Assembly: GCA_023251675.1 (NCBI GenBank)
Contig: JAHEYJ010000003.1
Coordinates: 1-55,456, forward strand
Length of the DNA stretch: 55,456 nt
DNA from: Bacteroidota bacterium
GTDB lineage: Bacteria > Bacteroidota > Bacteroidia > Palsa-948
Direction: 5' to 3'
Position 1 is the first letter of the stretch; the number at the start of each line of letters is the position of its first letter. A program made the translations under genes and the position numbers. This document shows positions 31,997 through 40,111 of this stretch, in pieces. The notes beneath the pieces were generated by a model, which worked only from the letters and a program-made list of their open reading frames with translations, did not search any database and had not been told where the DNA came from.

Positions 31997-33253
31997 ATGA
32001 CGCCGCATTCCCTTATCCCGCGCCTGTTGCTTATTTTAGGTGTTATCTTTCTCCTCGATCTTTATATTTTTTCGGGAATTAGGGATGCATTTTCATCCGC
32101 CCGTTCCCGCTTTTTTGTTTCACTCGGATACTGGGGGCTGACGATCGCTTTTTATTTGCTTGCGATCTATATGTTTCTTTCTTTCTCACGGGATGAAGGC
32201 CCGGCTGCTCCTCCGGTAAAATGGACCATGGGCATGCTGATGTTCCTGTATATTCCGAAGATCGTGATGCTTTTCTTTTTCGGTGTGGAAGATATCTATC
32301 GTTTATTTCGTGCGGGAGGTGTCGGCATTTACAAGCTGACCGGATTCACAACCGATGTCCCGTACTTTGAATCAAGGCGGCAATTCATCGGCTGGATGGC
32401 CGGGTTTGTGGCAGCCATTCCTGCGCTTGGAATTCTGCACGGGATCGTAAAAGGAAAATATAATTTCAAAGTACACCGTTCGGAACTTTCATTCAAAGAC
32501 CTGCCGGATGCTTTTCACGGAATGACGATCACGCAGATCTCCGACCTGCACATAGGAAGTTTTGACGATGCAGAAGCGGTGAACCATGCCGTTAATCTTA
32601 TCAATGAACAGAAGTCTGATATTATTTTTTTCACCGGCGACCTGGTGAACGACAAAGCAACGGAAATGGAACCGTGGGCGGATGTGTTCAGCAAACTGAA
32701 AGCGCCGATGGGAAAATATTCCATTCTCGGCAATCACGATTACGGCGATTATTTGCAATGGCCTTCGGCACAAGCCAAACAGGAAAATATGCAGCGTCTT
32801 TTCAAAACACATGAGCAGCTTGGATTCAAACTGCTGCGGAACGAGAACACCCGAATAGAAAAAGACGGAGAGCATCTTGAACTTCTCGGAATGGAAAACT
32901 GGGGAAAAGGTTTTGCGCAGTACGGCGATTTTAATAAAACATTGAAAGGAACTAAAGACGGTGCGTTCAAGATCCTGCTCTCGCACGATCCCTCGCACTG
33001 GGAAGAACAGGTGATGAACCATAAAACGCATATACACCTTACACTCGCCGGACACACACACGGGGCACAGTTTGGTTTGGAGATTCCGGGCTTACGGTTT
33101 TCTCCTGCGCAGTTAAAATACAAACGCTGGGCAGGTTTGTACGAAGAAAATAATCGGTACCTCTACGTGAACCGCGGGCTTGGCTTCATTGGTTTCCCCG
33201 GCAGGGTTGGAATCTGGCCGGAAGTAACAGTAATTACACTGAAGAAGGCGTAA
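31997..33253 (+). CDS. Membrane-anchored metallophosphoesterase
   Basis: The N-terminal 150 residues contain about four membrane helices (RLLLILGVIFLLDLYIF; WGLTIAFYLLAIYMFLSF; MLMFLYIPKIVMLFFFG; WMAGFVAAIPALGILHG), followed by a calcineurin-type domain with the metal ligands in ISDLHIGSFDD, FTGDLVND, LGNHDYGDY, LLSHDPSHW and AGHTHGAQFG. It belongs to the group once called YkoQ/YaeI-like phosphoesterases, some of which cleave lipid phosphate groups such as UDP-sugar lipids. The substrate here is unknown. It is divergent from the SDR gene. Confidence 0.88.
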   Translation: MTPHSLIPRLLLILGVIFLLDLYIFSGIRDAFSSARSRFFVSLGYWGLTIAFYLLAIYMFLSFSRDEGPAAPPVKWTMGMLMFLYIPKIVMLFFFGVEDIYRLFRAGGVGIYKLTGFTTDVPYFESRRQFIGWMAGFVAAIPALGILHGIVKGKYNFKVHRSELSFKDLPDAFHGMTITQISDLHIGSFDDAEAVNHAVNLINEQKSDIIFFTGDLVNDKATEMEPWADVFSKLKAPMGKYSILGNHDYGDYLQWPSAQAKQENMQRLFKTHEQLGFKLLRNENTRIEKDGEHLELLGMENWGKGFAQYGDFNKTLKGTKDGAFKILLSHDPSHWEEQVMNHKTHIHLTLAGHTHGAQFGLEIPGLRFSPAQLKYKRWAGLYEENNRYLYVNRGLGFIGFPGRVGIWPEVTVITLKKA

Positions 33254-33375
33254 GCTGATTTCATTTCCTCTTCCCTCCTTTTCCTGCTGATCCAACTCGC
33301 ATGAATGAGCGACCCGGCTTTGAATGAGTTGTATGTTTCAAAGGAATCTTCAAAAAAACAATGTAAATTTGTTAG

Positions 33376-34377
33376 ATGAAAAATTACCTCCCAATGCAAT
33401 TGGTTGTTTCATTGGTTTTTATTTTTCCTATTATTTCTTACGCACAGAAAACAGATAGTGTAGCAACCAATACTTCTATACCAAAATTTGCTACGCTCTA
33501 TATTTATCACCCTAAAGGCGATTTTGTTGGTGATTTTAAAATTCACCTTGGCGATTCAGTAATTTGCAAATCAAAATACAACTCAAAACATGAAATAAAA
33601 CTTTATAAAGAGGGTAAAACCGAATTGCGGGTCAACTCTAGACAAGAAAACACTGTAACGATTGATGTAAAATTTGGTGAAAAATATTTTTTAAAATGCA
33701 GGCTTCTTTCGTCGGACAACTCATTAATACCGACAATCAAATTAACGGATACTCTCAGAGGAAGAATAGAATATCAAGAAATCAGAAAGGTGCGGGATTC
33801 CCTAAAAACTATAAAAGCTCTTGACACTGTTCCGCAAAGAAATACCATTTACATGGAGCTATGCGGACAAGCAGGTATTTACTCGTTTTCTTACGACTGG
33901 CTTTTTCGGATAAACAAAAAAGTAAAAAATTCTGTTTCTTTTGGCTTGGCAATTATTCCAGCACACTGGGATCTTTTTGTTATTGCACCCGTTTCCTACA
34001 ACTTTTTATTCGGAAAGAAAAACAATCATTTAGAATTAGGGATTGGGCCAACATTTTTTTTTCAAAAATTTACTAATTGGGAGTACACAAATTCTTCCGT
34101 TGGATATTTAACCGTTAGAAAAGATTATTTTTTATTCGCCTCACCAAAGGTGGGTTATCGCTATCAAAAACTTCACGGAGGTCTCTTTTTCAAAGCCACT
34201 CTTTCCCCAATAATCAATATTGTTCAGTACTTTGGAGTTGTTAAGTTTAAAAATGCAAGCCGGTTCAATTTACCTGGTTCAATTCGATTTTTTGAACCTT
34301 GGGGTGAATTGGGCCCTGTGTTGCCATGGACAGGCGTAAGTATTGGGTACTCATTTGATTTTAAGAAAAAAAAATAA
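33376..34377 (+). CDS. Exported protein of unknown function, probable outer-membrane barrel
   Basis: The 333-residue product has a signal peptide (MKNYLPMQLVVSLVFIFPIISYAQ), a small beta domain to about 120 (FKIHLGDSVICKSKYNSKHE; LKCRLLSSD) and then amphipathic strands with aromatic ends (YMELCGQAGIYSFSYDW; LGIGPTFFFQKFTN; VSIGYSFDFKKKK) typical of an outer-membrane beta-barrel. It is more AT-rich than neighbours, suggesting transfer. TAAATTTG at 33364-33371 could be the -7 box; it is only 4 bp before the ATG, so the transcript would be leaderless or nearly so. Function not recognised. Confidence 0.6.
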   Translation: MKNYLPMQLVVSLVFIFPIISYAQKTDSVATNTSIPKFATLYIYHPKGDFVGDFKIHLGDSVICKSKYNSKHEIKLYKEGKTELRVNSRQENTVTIDVKFGEKYFLKCRLLSSDNSLIPTIKLTDTLRGRIEYQEIRKVRDSLKTIKALDTVPQRNTIYMELCGQAGIYSFSYDWLFRINKKVKNSVSFGLAIIPAHWDLFVIAPVSYNFLFGKKNNHLELGIGPTFFFQKFTNWEYTNSSVGYLTVRKDYFLFASPKVGYRYQKLHGGLFFKATLSPIINIVQYFGVVKFKNASRFNLPGSIRFFEPWGELGPVLPWTGVSIGYSFDFKKKK

Positions 34378-34387
34378 TGATGCCATC

Positions 34388-34440
34388 AATTCCTCAAAAC
34401 TTTCCCGCCAACAAGAGTAGATAGATACGCTCCAGTGTTG
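34388..34440. repeat. Left direct repeat: degenerate copy of fadN 3' end
   Basis: The first 29 bases (34388-34416) are identical to 35750-35778, which encode the C-terminus of the FadN-type protein; the following 24 bases are partly similar. This remnant and the intact copy bracket the AAA/DUF4143 gene. Confidence 0.7.
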
Positions 34441-34452
34441 TTTATAAAAAAA

Positions 34453-35634
34453 TCAAAACAACTTACCCGGGTCCATTTTCAGAAACTCCTGCCACTTTAT
34501 TCCAGAGTCGCCTACCAAAAGGATTTTATCGGGTTTATAAAAATTTTGAAAAGCGACTGCACCCTGCATACTTGCTGAAGCATTTGTTTTTACTTCAAGT
34601 GCAATAAGCTTCTTGTTCTTACGTAAAACAAAATCCATTTCATCGTTGCGATGGCGCCAGTAATATACCGTATACCCTCCTGCGTCGGAACAATTCACTA
34701 AGTGGGCACCTATTGCCGACTCCACATGCCTTCCCCAAACTGCAGGTTGTTTGATGGCCTCGGCATAATTTATCCCGCTGAAAACAGAAAGTAAGGCCGT
34801 GTCTTTTGCTTGCAATTTCGGGCTTGATGAACGGGTTTGCACAGCACTTCCTGAATATTTTTCTATACCGCAAAGCAATCCTGCCGTATCGAGTAATTCC
34901 AGGTAATGAGCAAGGGTAGTTGTATTTCCCGCTTCCTGCAATTGCCCCAGCATTTTATTATACGAAAGTATTTGTCCGGAATACGTACAACCCAATTCAA
35001 AAAGATGGCGGAGCAAAGCCGGTTTATCTACTCTGTTTAACATTAAAATATCCTTGGAGATGGTTGTTTCGATTAATGAATGCAGAATGTAATCCTTCCA
35101 GCGATTGGCATCATCCATTAGTGAAGCAGCGCCGGGATAGCCGCCAAACCATACAAATTCCTCCGGAGTATAATCGAACGCGGACCTCATTTCAGAAAAA
35201 GACCAATGCGAAAGTTTTGTGATCTCAAACCTTCCGGCAAGTGATTCGGTAAGTCCTTTTTGGATCAGGAGTTGTGATGAGCCGAGCAAAACAACTTTCA
35301 CTTTTACTTTATTCCGGCTGTCGCTGTCCCAGTTTTTTTTAACTGTTTGACTCCAGTTATGAATTTTTTGAATTTCATCTATAACAAGCACTATTCCCTT
35401 TGTGTCCTTGATTTTCAACCGCGCAGCTTCCCATTGCTGATCGATCCACACTGAACGTAAATCGCCCGATTCGTCAGCTGAAACATAATGAGAGGAAATT
35501 TTTATCTTTTTGAGACACTGAAGAGTAAGGGTTGTTTTTCCCACCTGCCGCGGGCCGGCAATTACCTGTATAAACCTGCGCGGCTCTTCAAGGCGGGAGA
35601 CAATTCTTTTAAACTGTTCACGGGTAAACCTCAT
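34453..35634 (-). CDS. AAA ATPase with DUF4143 domain
   Basis: The 393-residue protein has an N-terminal ATPase with Walker A AGPRQVGKTT (about 27-36) and Walker B IVLVIDEIQKI, and a C-terminal DUF4143 nuclease-like domain (AKDTALLSVFSG, then YYWRHRNDEMDFVLRKNKKLIALEVK with the D-x(n)-ExK pattern of restriction-type folds). Such genes are abundant, mobile and of unknown role. This copy lies between two direct copies of the fadN 3' end and has AT-rich upstream DNA with a palindromic operator-like site at 35662-35679, so it appears to be an independent, self-regulated insertion. Confidence 0.85.
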   Translation of the reverse strand: MRFTREQFKRIVSRLEEPRRFIQVIAGPRQVGKTTLTLQCLKKIKISSHYVSADESGDLRSVWIDQQWEAARLKIKDTKGIVLVIDEIQKIHNWSQTVKKNWDSDSRNKVKVKVVLLGSSQLLIQKGLTESLAGRFEITKLSHWSFSEMRSAFDYTPEEFVWFGGYPGAASLMDDANRWKDYILHSLIETTISKDILMLNRVDKPALLRHLFELGCTYSGQILSYNKMLGQLQEAGNTTTLAHYLELLDTAGLLCGIEKYSGSAVQTRSSSPKLQAKDTALLSVFSGINYAEAIKQPAVWGRHVESAIGAHLVNCSDAGGYTVYYWRHRNDEMDFVLRKNKKLIALEVKTNASASMQGAVAFQNFYKPDKILLVGDSGIKWQEFLKMDPGKLF

Positions 35635-35661
35635 TTTGTTATTTTGTTCGAATATACAAAA

Positions 35662-35695
35662 TACTCAATATACTGAGTAAAAATACTCAATATAT
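35662..35695. promoter_or_regulatory. Palindromic operator-like repeats upstream of the AAA/DUF4143 gene
   Basis: TACTCAATATACTGAGTA at 35662-35679 is an inverted repeat with TACTCA/TGAGTA arms, and TACTCAATATAT repeats one arm at 35684-35695. It lies about 28 bp upstream of the start codon, where a repressor would block transcription. Confidence 0.5.
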
Positions 35696-35747
35696 AATTC
35701 AAATTGTTTGAATTGGAGATCGCTTTGGGCAATAAAGCTTACTGACT

Positions 35748-38120
35748 CTAATTCCTCAAAACTTTCCCGCCAACAAGAATAGACTGGATCCGTTCCAGCG
35801 TTTTCTTTTCACCGGCAAGTGACATGAACGCTTCCCGTTCCAGATCCAGTAAATATTGTTCGCTTACCAACGTCGGCGAAGAAAGATCGCCGCCGCAGAG
35901 AACATACGCCAGCTTCTGAGAGATCTTCACATCGTGTTCTGAAATATAATTTCCGTTCAGCATGGAATCGGCACCTAAGTAGGCAAGCCCAAGCGCCTGC
36001 CTGCCCAGCACACGGATATCTTTTCTCGGAACCGGCTGGCTGTAGCCGACAGAAAGTTTCAGGCATTCTGCTTTTGCTTCTGCCAGCAAACGAGGATACG
36101 AAACCACCACGCGGTCAATTCCTTTCCGGAGATAACCAAGGTCAAATGCCTCGTATGCCGATGTTCCGACCTTCGCCTGGCCGATGGTCAAAAATTTATC
36201 GCGAAAATTATTCAACTCTACATCGCCTTCCTGCAGTTCATCCGAAAGACGAACGGCAAATTCTTTTGAACCGCCGCCACCGGGAATGAGTCCAACACCA
36301 AATTCTACAAGTCCCATATAGGTTTCCGCATGCGCCACCACTTTATCGGAATGCATGCTCATTTCACACGCGCCGCCGAGCGCCAAATTATGCGGAGCCA
36401 CCACCACGGGAATCGACGAGTAACGCACGCGCATCATCGCGTTCTGAAATGCTTTCACGGCAAAGTTCAGTTCGTCCCACTCCTGCTCCACTGCCAGCAT
36501 GAAGATCATTCCTACGTTTGCTCCGGCAGAGAAATTGGCGCCTTCGTTGGAGATCACCAGTCCTTTGAAATCTTTTTCCGCGATCTCGATCGCTTTGTTC
36601 ACACCTTCGATCACTTCACCGCCGATGGAATTCATTTTCGTGTTCCATTCCAGGTTAATGATACCATCGCCAATATCCGTAACAGTCGCTCCGGAATTTT
36701 TCCAAACGGTTTTTGTCGGACGGATGATCTCAAGAGAAATATAATCTTCCGTTCCGGGAATTGCTTTATACGATTTTGAAGGGATGTCGTAATATTTTTT
36801 GGAATTATTTTCTACCGCATAAAAAGAATTTTTCCCTAAAGCAATAAGATCATAAACCCATTTCGCAGGCTTGCTTCCGGATTTCTCCATGAACGCAACC
36901 GTTTCTTTCACGCCCAGCGCATCCCAGTATTCGAACGGGCCGAGCTCCCATCCGAAACCGGCTTTCATGGCATCGTCAATTTTATAAAGCTCATCCGAAA
37001 TTTCAGGAATGCGGTTCGAAACGTACTGGAACAATCCGAAGAACGACGCGCGGTAAAAATCACCGGCTTTGTCTTTTCCTGCGATCATCACTTTCAAACG
37101 GTCCTTCAGATTATCGATCGGCTTGGTTTGTTCAAGTGTTGCGAATTTTACTTTTTGAGAGGGTTTGTATTCCAGCGTTTTCAGATCCATCGCCTGGATC
37201 TCTGATTTTCCTCCGGCCGATTTTACTTTTTTATAAAATCCTTGCCCTGTTTTATCCCCCAGCCATTTATTTTCACTCATCTTCGCAACGTACGCAGGTA
37301 GTTTAAAAAACTCCTTCGATTCATCGTTCTGGACTCCCTGCGCCAAACCGTTTGCCACATGAATCAGCGTATCCAATCCAACCACATCGCAGGTGCGGAA
37401 GGTTGCAGATTTCGGCCGGCCAAGAACCGGGCCGGTAAGTTTATCGACTTCCTCCACCGTCAATCCCATTTTTTCAACAAGGTGGAACAAACTCATGATC
37501 CCAAAAACTCCGATACGATTGGCGATGAACGCAGGTGTGTCTTTGCAGAGAACTGTGGTCTTGCCAAGATAAAGATCGCCGTAGTGCATGAAAAAATCCA
37601 AAACATCCTGTGACGTTTTCGGAGTTGGAATTATCTCAAGAAGCTTTAAATATCTCGGCGGATTGAAAAAATGTGATCCGCAGAAATTTTTCTGAAAGTC
37701 CTCACTTCTTCCTTCCAGCATCAAGTGAATTGGTATTCCAGAAGTGTTGGAAGTGATAAGCGAGCCCGGTTTGCGGAACTTCTCTACGTTATCGAAAACA
37801 ATTTTCTTAATGTCCAGTCTTTCCACCACCACCTCAATGATCCAGTCGCAGGTGGAAATATTTTTCATATCGTCTTCGAAATTTCCCGTAGTAATTCTAT
37901 TGGCAAAAGATTTTTTGTAGATCGGCGAGGGGTTCGACTTCAGCGCAAACGCCAGCGCATCGTTCACAATTTTGTTGCGCGATTTTTTATCCGCTGCTGC
38001 ATCCTTGGGAACAATGTCCAGCAAAAGAACTTCCACCCCGATATTTGCAAAATGACAGGCAATCCGGCTTCCCATAACTCCCGAGCCGAGAACGGCTACT
38101 TTTTTTATTACTTTTTTCAT
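35748..38120 (-). CDS. fadN: FadN-type 3-hydroxyacyl-CoA dehydrogenase/enoyl-CoA hydratase
   Basis: One polypeptide performs hydration and NAD-linked dehydrogenation in beta-oxidation. From the start at 38120 the product has 790 residues with the dehydrogenase first: NAD loop VAVLGSGVMGSRIACHFANIG (about 7-27), GSHFFNPPRYLKLLEIIPT, and KSATFRTCDVVGLD; then a crotonase-type domain from about 490 with FSAGANVGMIF, HNLALGGACEMSMHSD and FGVGLIPGGGGSKEF. This order and length match Bacillus FadN, which works with FadA and FadE, rather than E. coli FadJ, where the hydratase is first. The longer frame from 38147 adds nine residues of repeat-derived DNA. Confidence 0.92.
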   Translation of the reverse strand: MKKVIKKVAVLGSGVMGSRIACHFANIGVEVLLLDIVPKDAAADKKSRNKIVNDALAFALKSNPSPIYKKSFANRITTGNFEDDMKNISTCDWIIEVVVERLDIKKIVFDNVEKFRKPGSLITSNTSGIPIHLMLEGRSEDFQKNFCGSHFFNPPRYLKLLEIIPTPKTSQDVLDFFMHYGDLYLGKTTVLCKDTPAFIANRIGVFGIMSLFHLVEKMGLTVEEVDKLTGPVLGRPKSATFRTCDVVGLDTLIHVANGLAQGVQNDESKEFFKLPAYVAKMSENKWLGDKTGQGFYKKVKSAGGKSEIQAMDLKTLEYKPSQKVKFATLEQTKPIDNLKDRLKVMIAGKDKAGDFYRASFFGLFQYVSNRIPEISDELYKIDDAMKAGFGWELGPFEYWDALGVKETVAFMEKSGSKPAKWVYDLIALGKNSFYAVENNSKKYYDIPSKSYKAIPGTEDYISLEIIRPTKTVWKNSGATVTDIGDGIINLEWNTKMNSIGGEVIEGVNKAIEIAEKDFKGLVISNEGANFSAGANVGMIFMLAVEQEWDELNFAVKAFQNAMMRVRYSSIPVVVAPHNLALGGACEMSMHSDKVVAHAETYMGLVEFGVGLIPGGGGSKEFAVRLSDELQEGDVELNNFRDKFLTIGQAKVGTSAYEAFDLGYLRKGIDRVVVSYPRLLAEAKAECLKLSVGYSQPVPRKDIRVLGRQALGLAYLGADSMLNGNYISEHDVKISQKLAYVLCGGDLSSPTLVSEQYLLDLEREAFMSLAGEKKTLERIQSILVGGKVLRN

Positions 38121-38132
38121 AAAATAATTTTT

Positions 38133-38243
38133 CGTCATTGCGAGCAACTCGCCTTCGCGAAGCGCTTTGGCGAAGCAAGGAGCGAAGCAATCTCAAAAAT
38201 AATTCTGTGAGATTGCTTCGTCGCTCCGCTCCTCGCAATGACG
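38133..38243. repeat. MITE-like hairpin element with 12-bp perfect terminal inverted repeats
   Basis: CGTCATTGCGAG at 38133-38144 is the inverse of CTCGCAATGACG at 38232-38243, and inside lie GCGAAGCAATCTCA and TGAGATTGCTTCG, so the 111-bp interval folds into a long hairpin. It abuts the TAA of the acyl-CoA ligase gene. Short open frames in it are artefacts of the palindrome. Confidence 0.8.
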
Positions 38244-40001
38244 TTATTCATTGTATATTTTTGTTATCAGGTTTTTATTCGCTTCTAAGATCACTTTCCG
38301 TTTTAACGAAAGCTTTGGGGTCATTTCTCCGCTGTCAACGGTCCAGTCATGCGGAAGAAGTTCAAACTTTTTAATGGATTCGTATTGCGCCAGGCTCTTA
38401 TTTACTTTCTCGATACCCTCATGGATCATTCTAATTACTTCCGGATTTTTTATTGCTTCTTCGTTTGTGGTAAATGTTTTTCCCTGCTTCGCATACATTT
38501 CTTTTATTTTGATGAACGAAGGGACAATAAGCGCAGAAGCGAATTTCTGATTCTCACCGATGATCATCGCCTGCTCGATCAGCGAAACTTCCTTCAGTTT
38601 GTTCTCGATCATCTGCGGAGCGATGTATTTTCCGCCCGACGTTTTGAAAATTTCTTTTTTGCGGTCAGTGATCTTCAGAAATTTTCCGTCTTCAATAATT
38701 CCGATATCGCCCGTATGAAACCAGCCATCTTTGTCGATCACTTCGGCCGTTGCTTCCGGACGTTTGTAATAACCGATCATCACATTCGGGCCTTTGCAAA
38801 GTATTTCTCCGTCTTCCGCAATTTTCACTTTTACGTTTTCGATCACCGGCCCTACCGTTCCAAATTTTGTACCGTTAGGCTTTAAGTTGTTTACTGCAAT
38901 AACCGGGGAAGTTTCTGTCAATCCGTATCCCTCTAGAATAGGAATTTGTGCGCTCCAGAAGATCCGTGCAAGCCGCGGATTCAAAGCAGCGCCTCCGGAA
39001 ACTGCCGCTCGCACATTTCCACCCAGGGCTTCCCTCCATTTGGAAAAAATTAATTTGTTGGCGATTCCCAATTGAAAATTATACCACCAACTTCCTTTGC
39101 CGACACCTTCAAATTTCTCTCCCAGCGCAAGCGCCCAGAAAAATAATTTATGCTTCACGCCGGTGAGTTCCGATCCTTTTGCAATAATTTTATCGTACAC
39201 TTTTTCCAGCAACCGGGGAACGCATGAAAAAACCTGCGGCTTTATTTCGCGGAGATTATCGGCAATTGTATCCAGGCTTTCTGCATAGTAAATTGAAACA
39301 CCCAGGTACATGTACGTGTAATTAAGCATCCGCTCATAAATGTGATTGAGCGGAAGGAAACTCAGGCAGCGGTCGTGGTAACCGGCAGGAGGAAGTTCCC
39401 GCACCGCATATACATTTGAAAAAAGATTGTCGTGAGAAAGCATCACGCCTTTAGGAGTTCCGGTAGTTCCCGATGTATATAATATAGTAACAAGGTCCAA
39501 TCCTTTTATAGAATCTTTTATTGATTTCAGTTTGGCTTCGTTGTGGTTTTTTTTCCCAAATTCAACAAGGTCAGTAAAATGTTTTGCATTCGGAACATTA
39601 TTGAACGTATAGATCTCCTGGATGCTTGAAACACCGGATGCGATCGTTTTAAGTTTTTTAAATAATTCCTCGCTTGAAACAAAAACAAATTTTACCTGCG
39701 CATCGTTCAGAATAAAGGTAAGGTCATGTTCCGAAATCGTAGGATAGATCGGGATGCTTACCGCGCCGCTCATCTGGATGCCCATGTCGGCAAAATTCCA
39801 TTCGGGGCGGTTGTTGGCGATGATGGCGATCTTGTCTTCGCGCTGTACACCCAGTGCAAGCAACCCACAGGCGAGATTTTCTGAGTAGTCAATAAAATCC
39901 TGCGTGGAATAAGAAATCCATTTCCCGTTTTCCTTTTTGGAAAGGCAATCTTGTTTTGGAAATTTTGAATGGAACTGGTACAGGATCTCGAATAATCTCA
40001 T
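38244..40001 (-). CDS. fadD: Long-chain fatty acid--CoA ligase
   Basis: The enzyme activates fatty acids with ATP and CoA. The 585 residues carry the AMP-binding signature ILYTSGTTGTPKGVMLSH (about 172-189), YGLTETSPV, the WFHTGDIG hinge aspartate and the KEIFKTSGGKYIAPQMIEN region in the C-terminal domain. The long-chain type (also used by eukaryotic ACSL) is indicated by the insert between the two sections and by TGVKHKLFFWAL. It is the first gene of the minus-strand beta-oxidation set. Only 123 bp separate it from fadN, and that space is filled by the hairpin element. Confidence 0.9.
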   Translation of the reverse strand: MRLFEILYQFHSKFPKQDCLSKKENGKWISYSTQDFIDYSENLACGLLALGVQREDKIAIIANNRPEWNFADMGIQMSGAVSIPIYPTISEHDLTFILNDAQVKFVFVSSEELFKKLKTIASGVSSIQEIYTFNNVPNAKHFTDLVEFGKKNHNEAKLKSIKDSIKGLDLVTILYTSGTTGTPKGVMLSHDNLFSNVYAVRELPPAGYHDRCLSFLPLNHIYERMLNYTYMYLGVSIYYAESLDTIADNLREIKPQVFSCVPRLLEKVYDKIIAKGSELTGVKHKLFFWALALGEKFEGVGKGSWWYNFQLGIANKLIFSKWREALGGNVRAAVSGGAALNPRLARIFWSAQIPILEGYGLTETSPVIAVNNLKPNGTKFGTVGPVIENVKVKIAEDGEILCKGPNVMIGYYKRPEATAEVIDKDGWFHTGDIGIIEDGKFLKITDRKKEIFKTSGGKYIAPQMIENKLKEVSLIEQAMIIGENQKFASALIVPSFIKIKEMYAKQGKTFTTNEEAIKNPEVIRMIHEGIEKVNKSLAQYESIKKFELLPHDWTVDSGEMTPKLSLKRKVILEANKNLITKIYNE

Positions 40002-40111
40002 GGCTAAAGAATAAAAAGGACGTAAATATACTCAATCGTTCAAAACATCTTTATAAATTCTAAAGGATTTTACCTGATATTTTCTACTTTAGTTCCTGTA
40101 ATTCTCATCTC

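Noticed and set aside
34453-35634. Toxin-antitoxin system from the AAA/DUF4143 gene and its palindromic operator
   Set aside because: No second small gene accompanies it; the palindrome alone is not enough.
38138-38374. Open frames in and around the hairpin at 38133-38243
   Set aside because: They arise from the palindromic repeat and overlap the acyl-CoA ligase gene in another frame.
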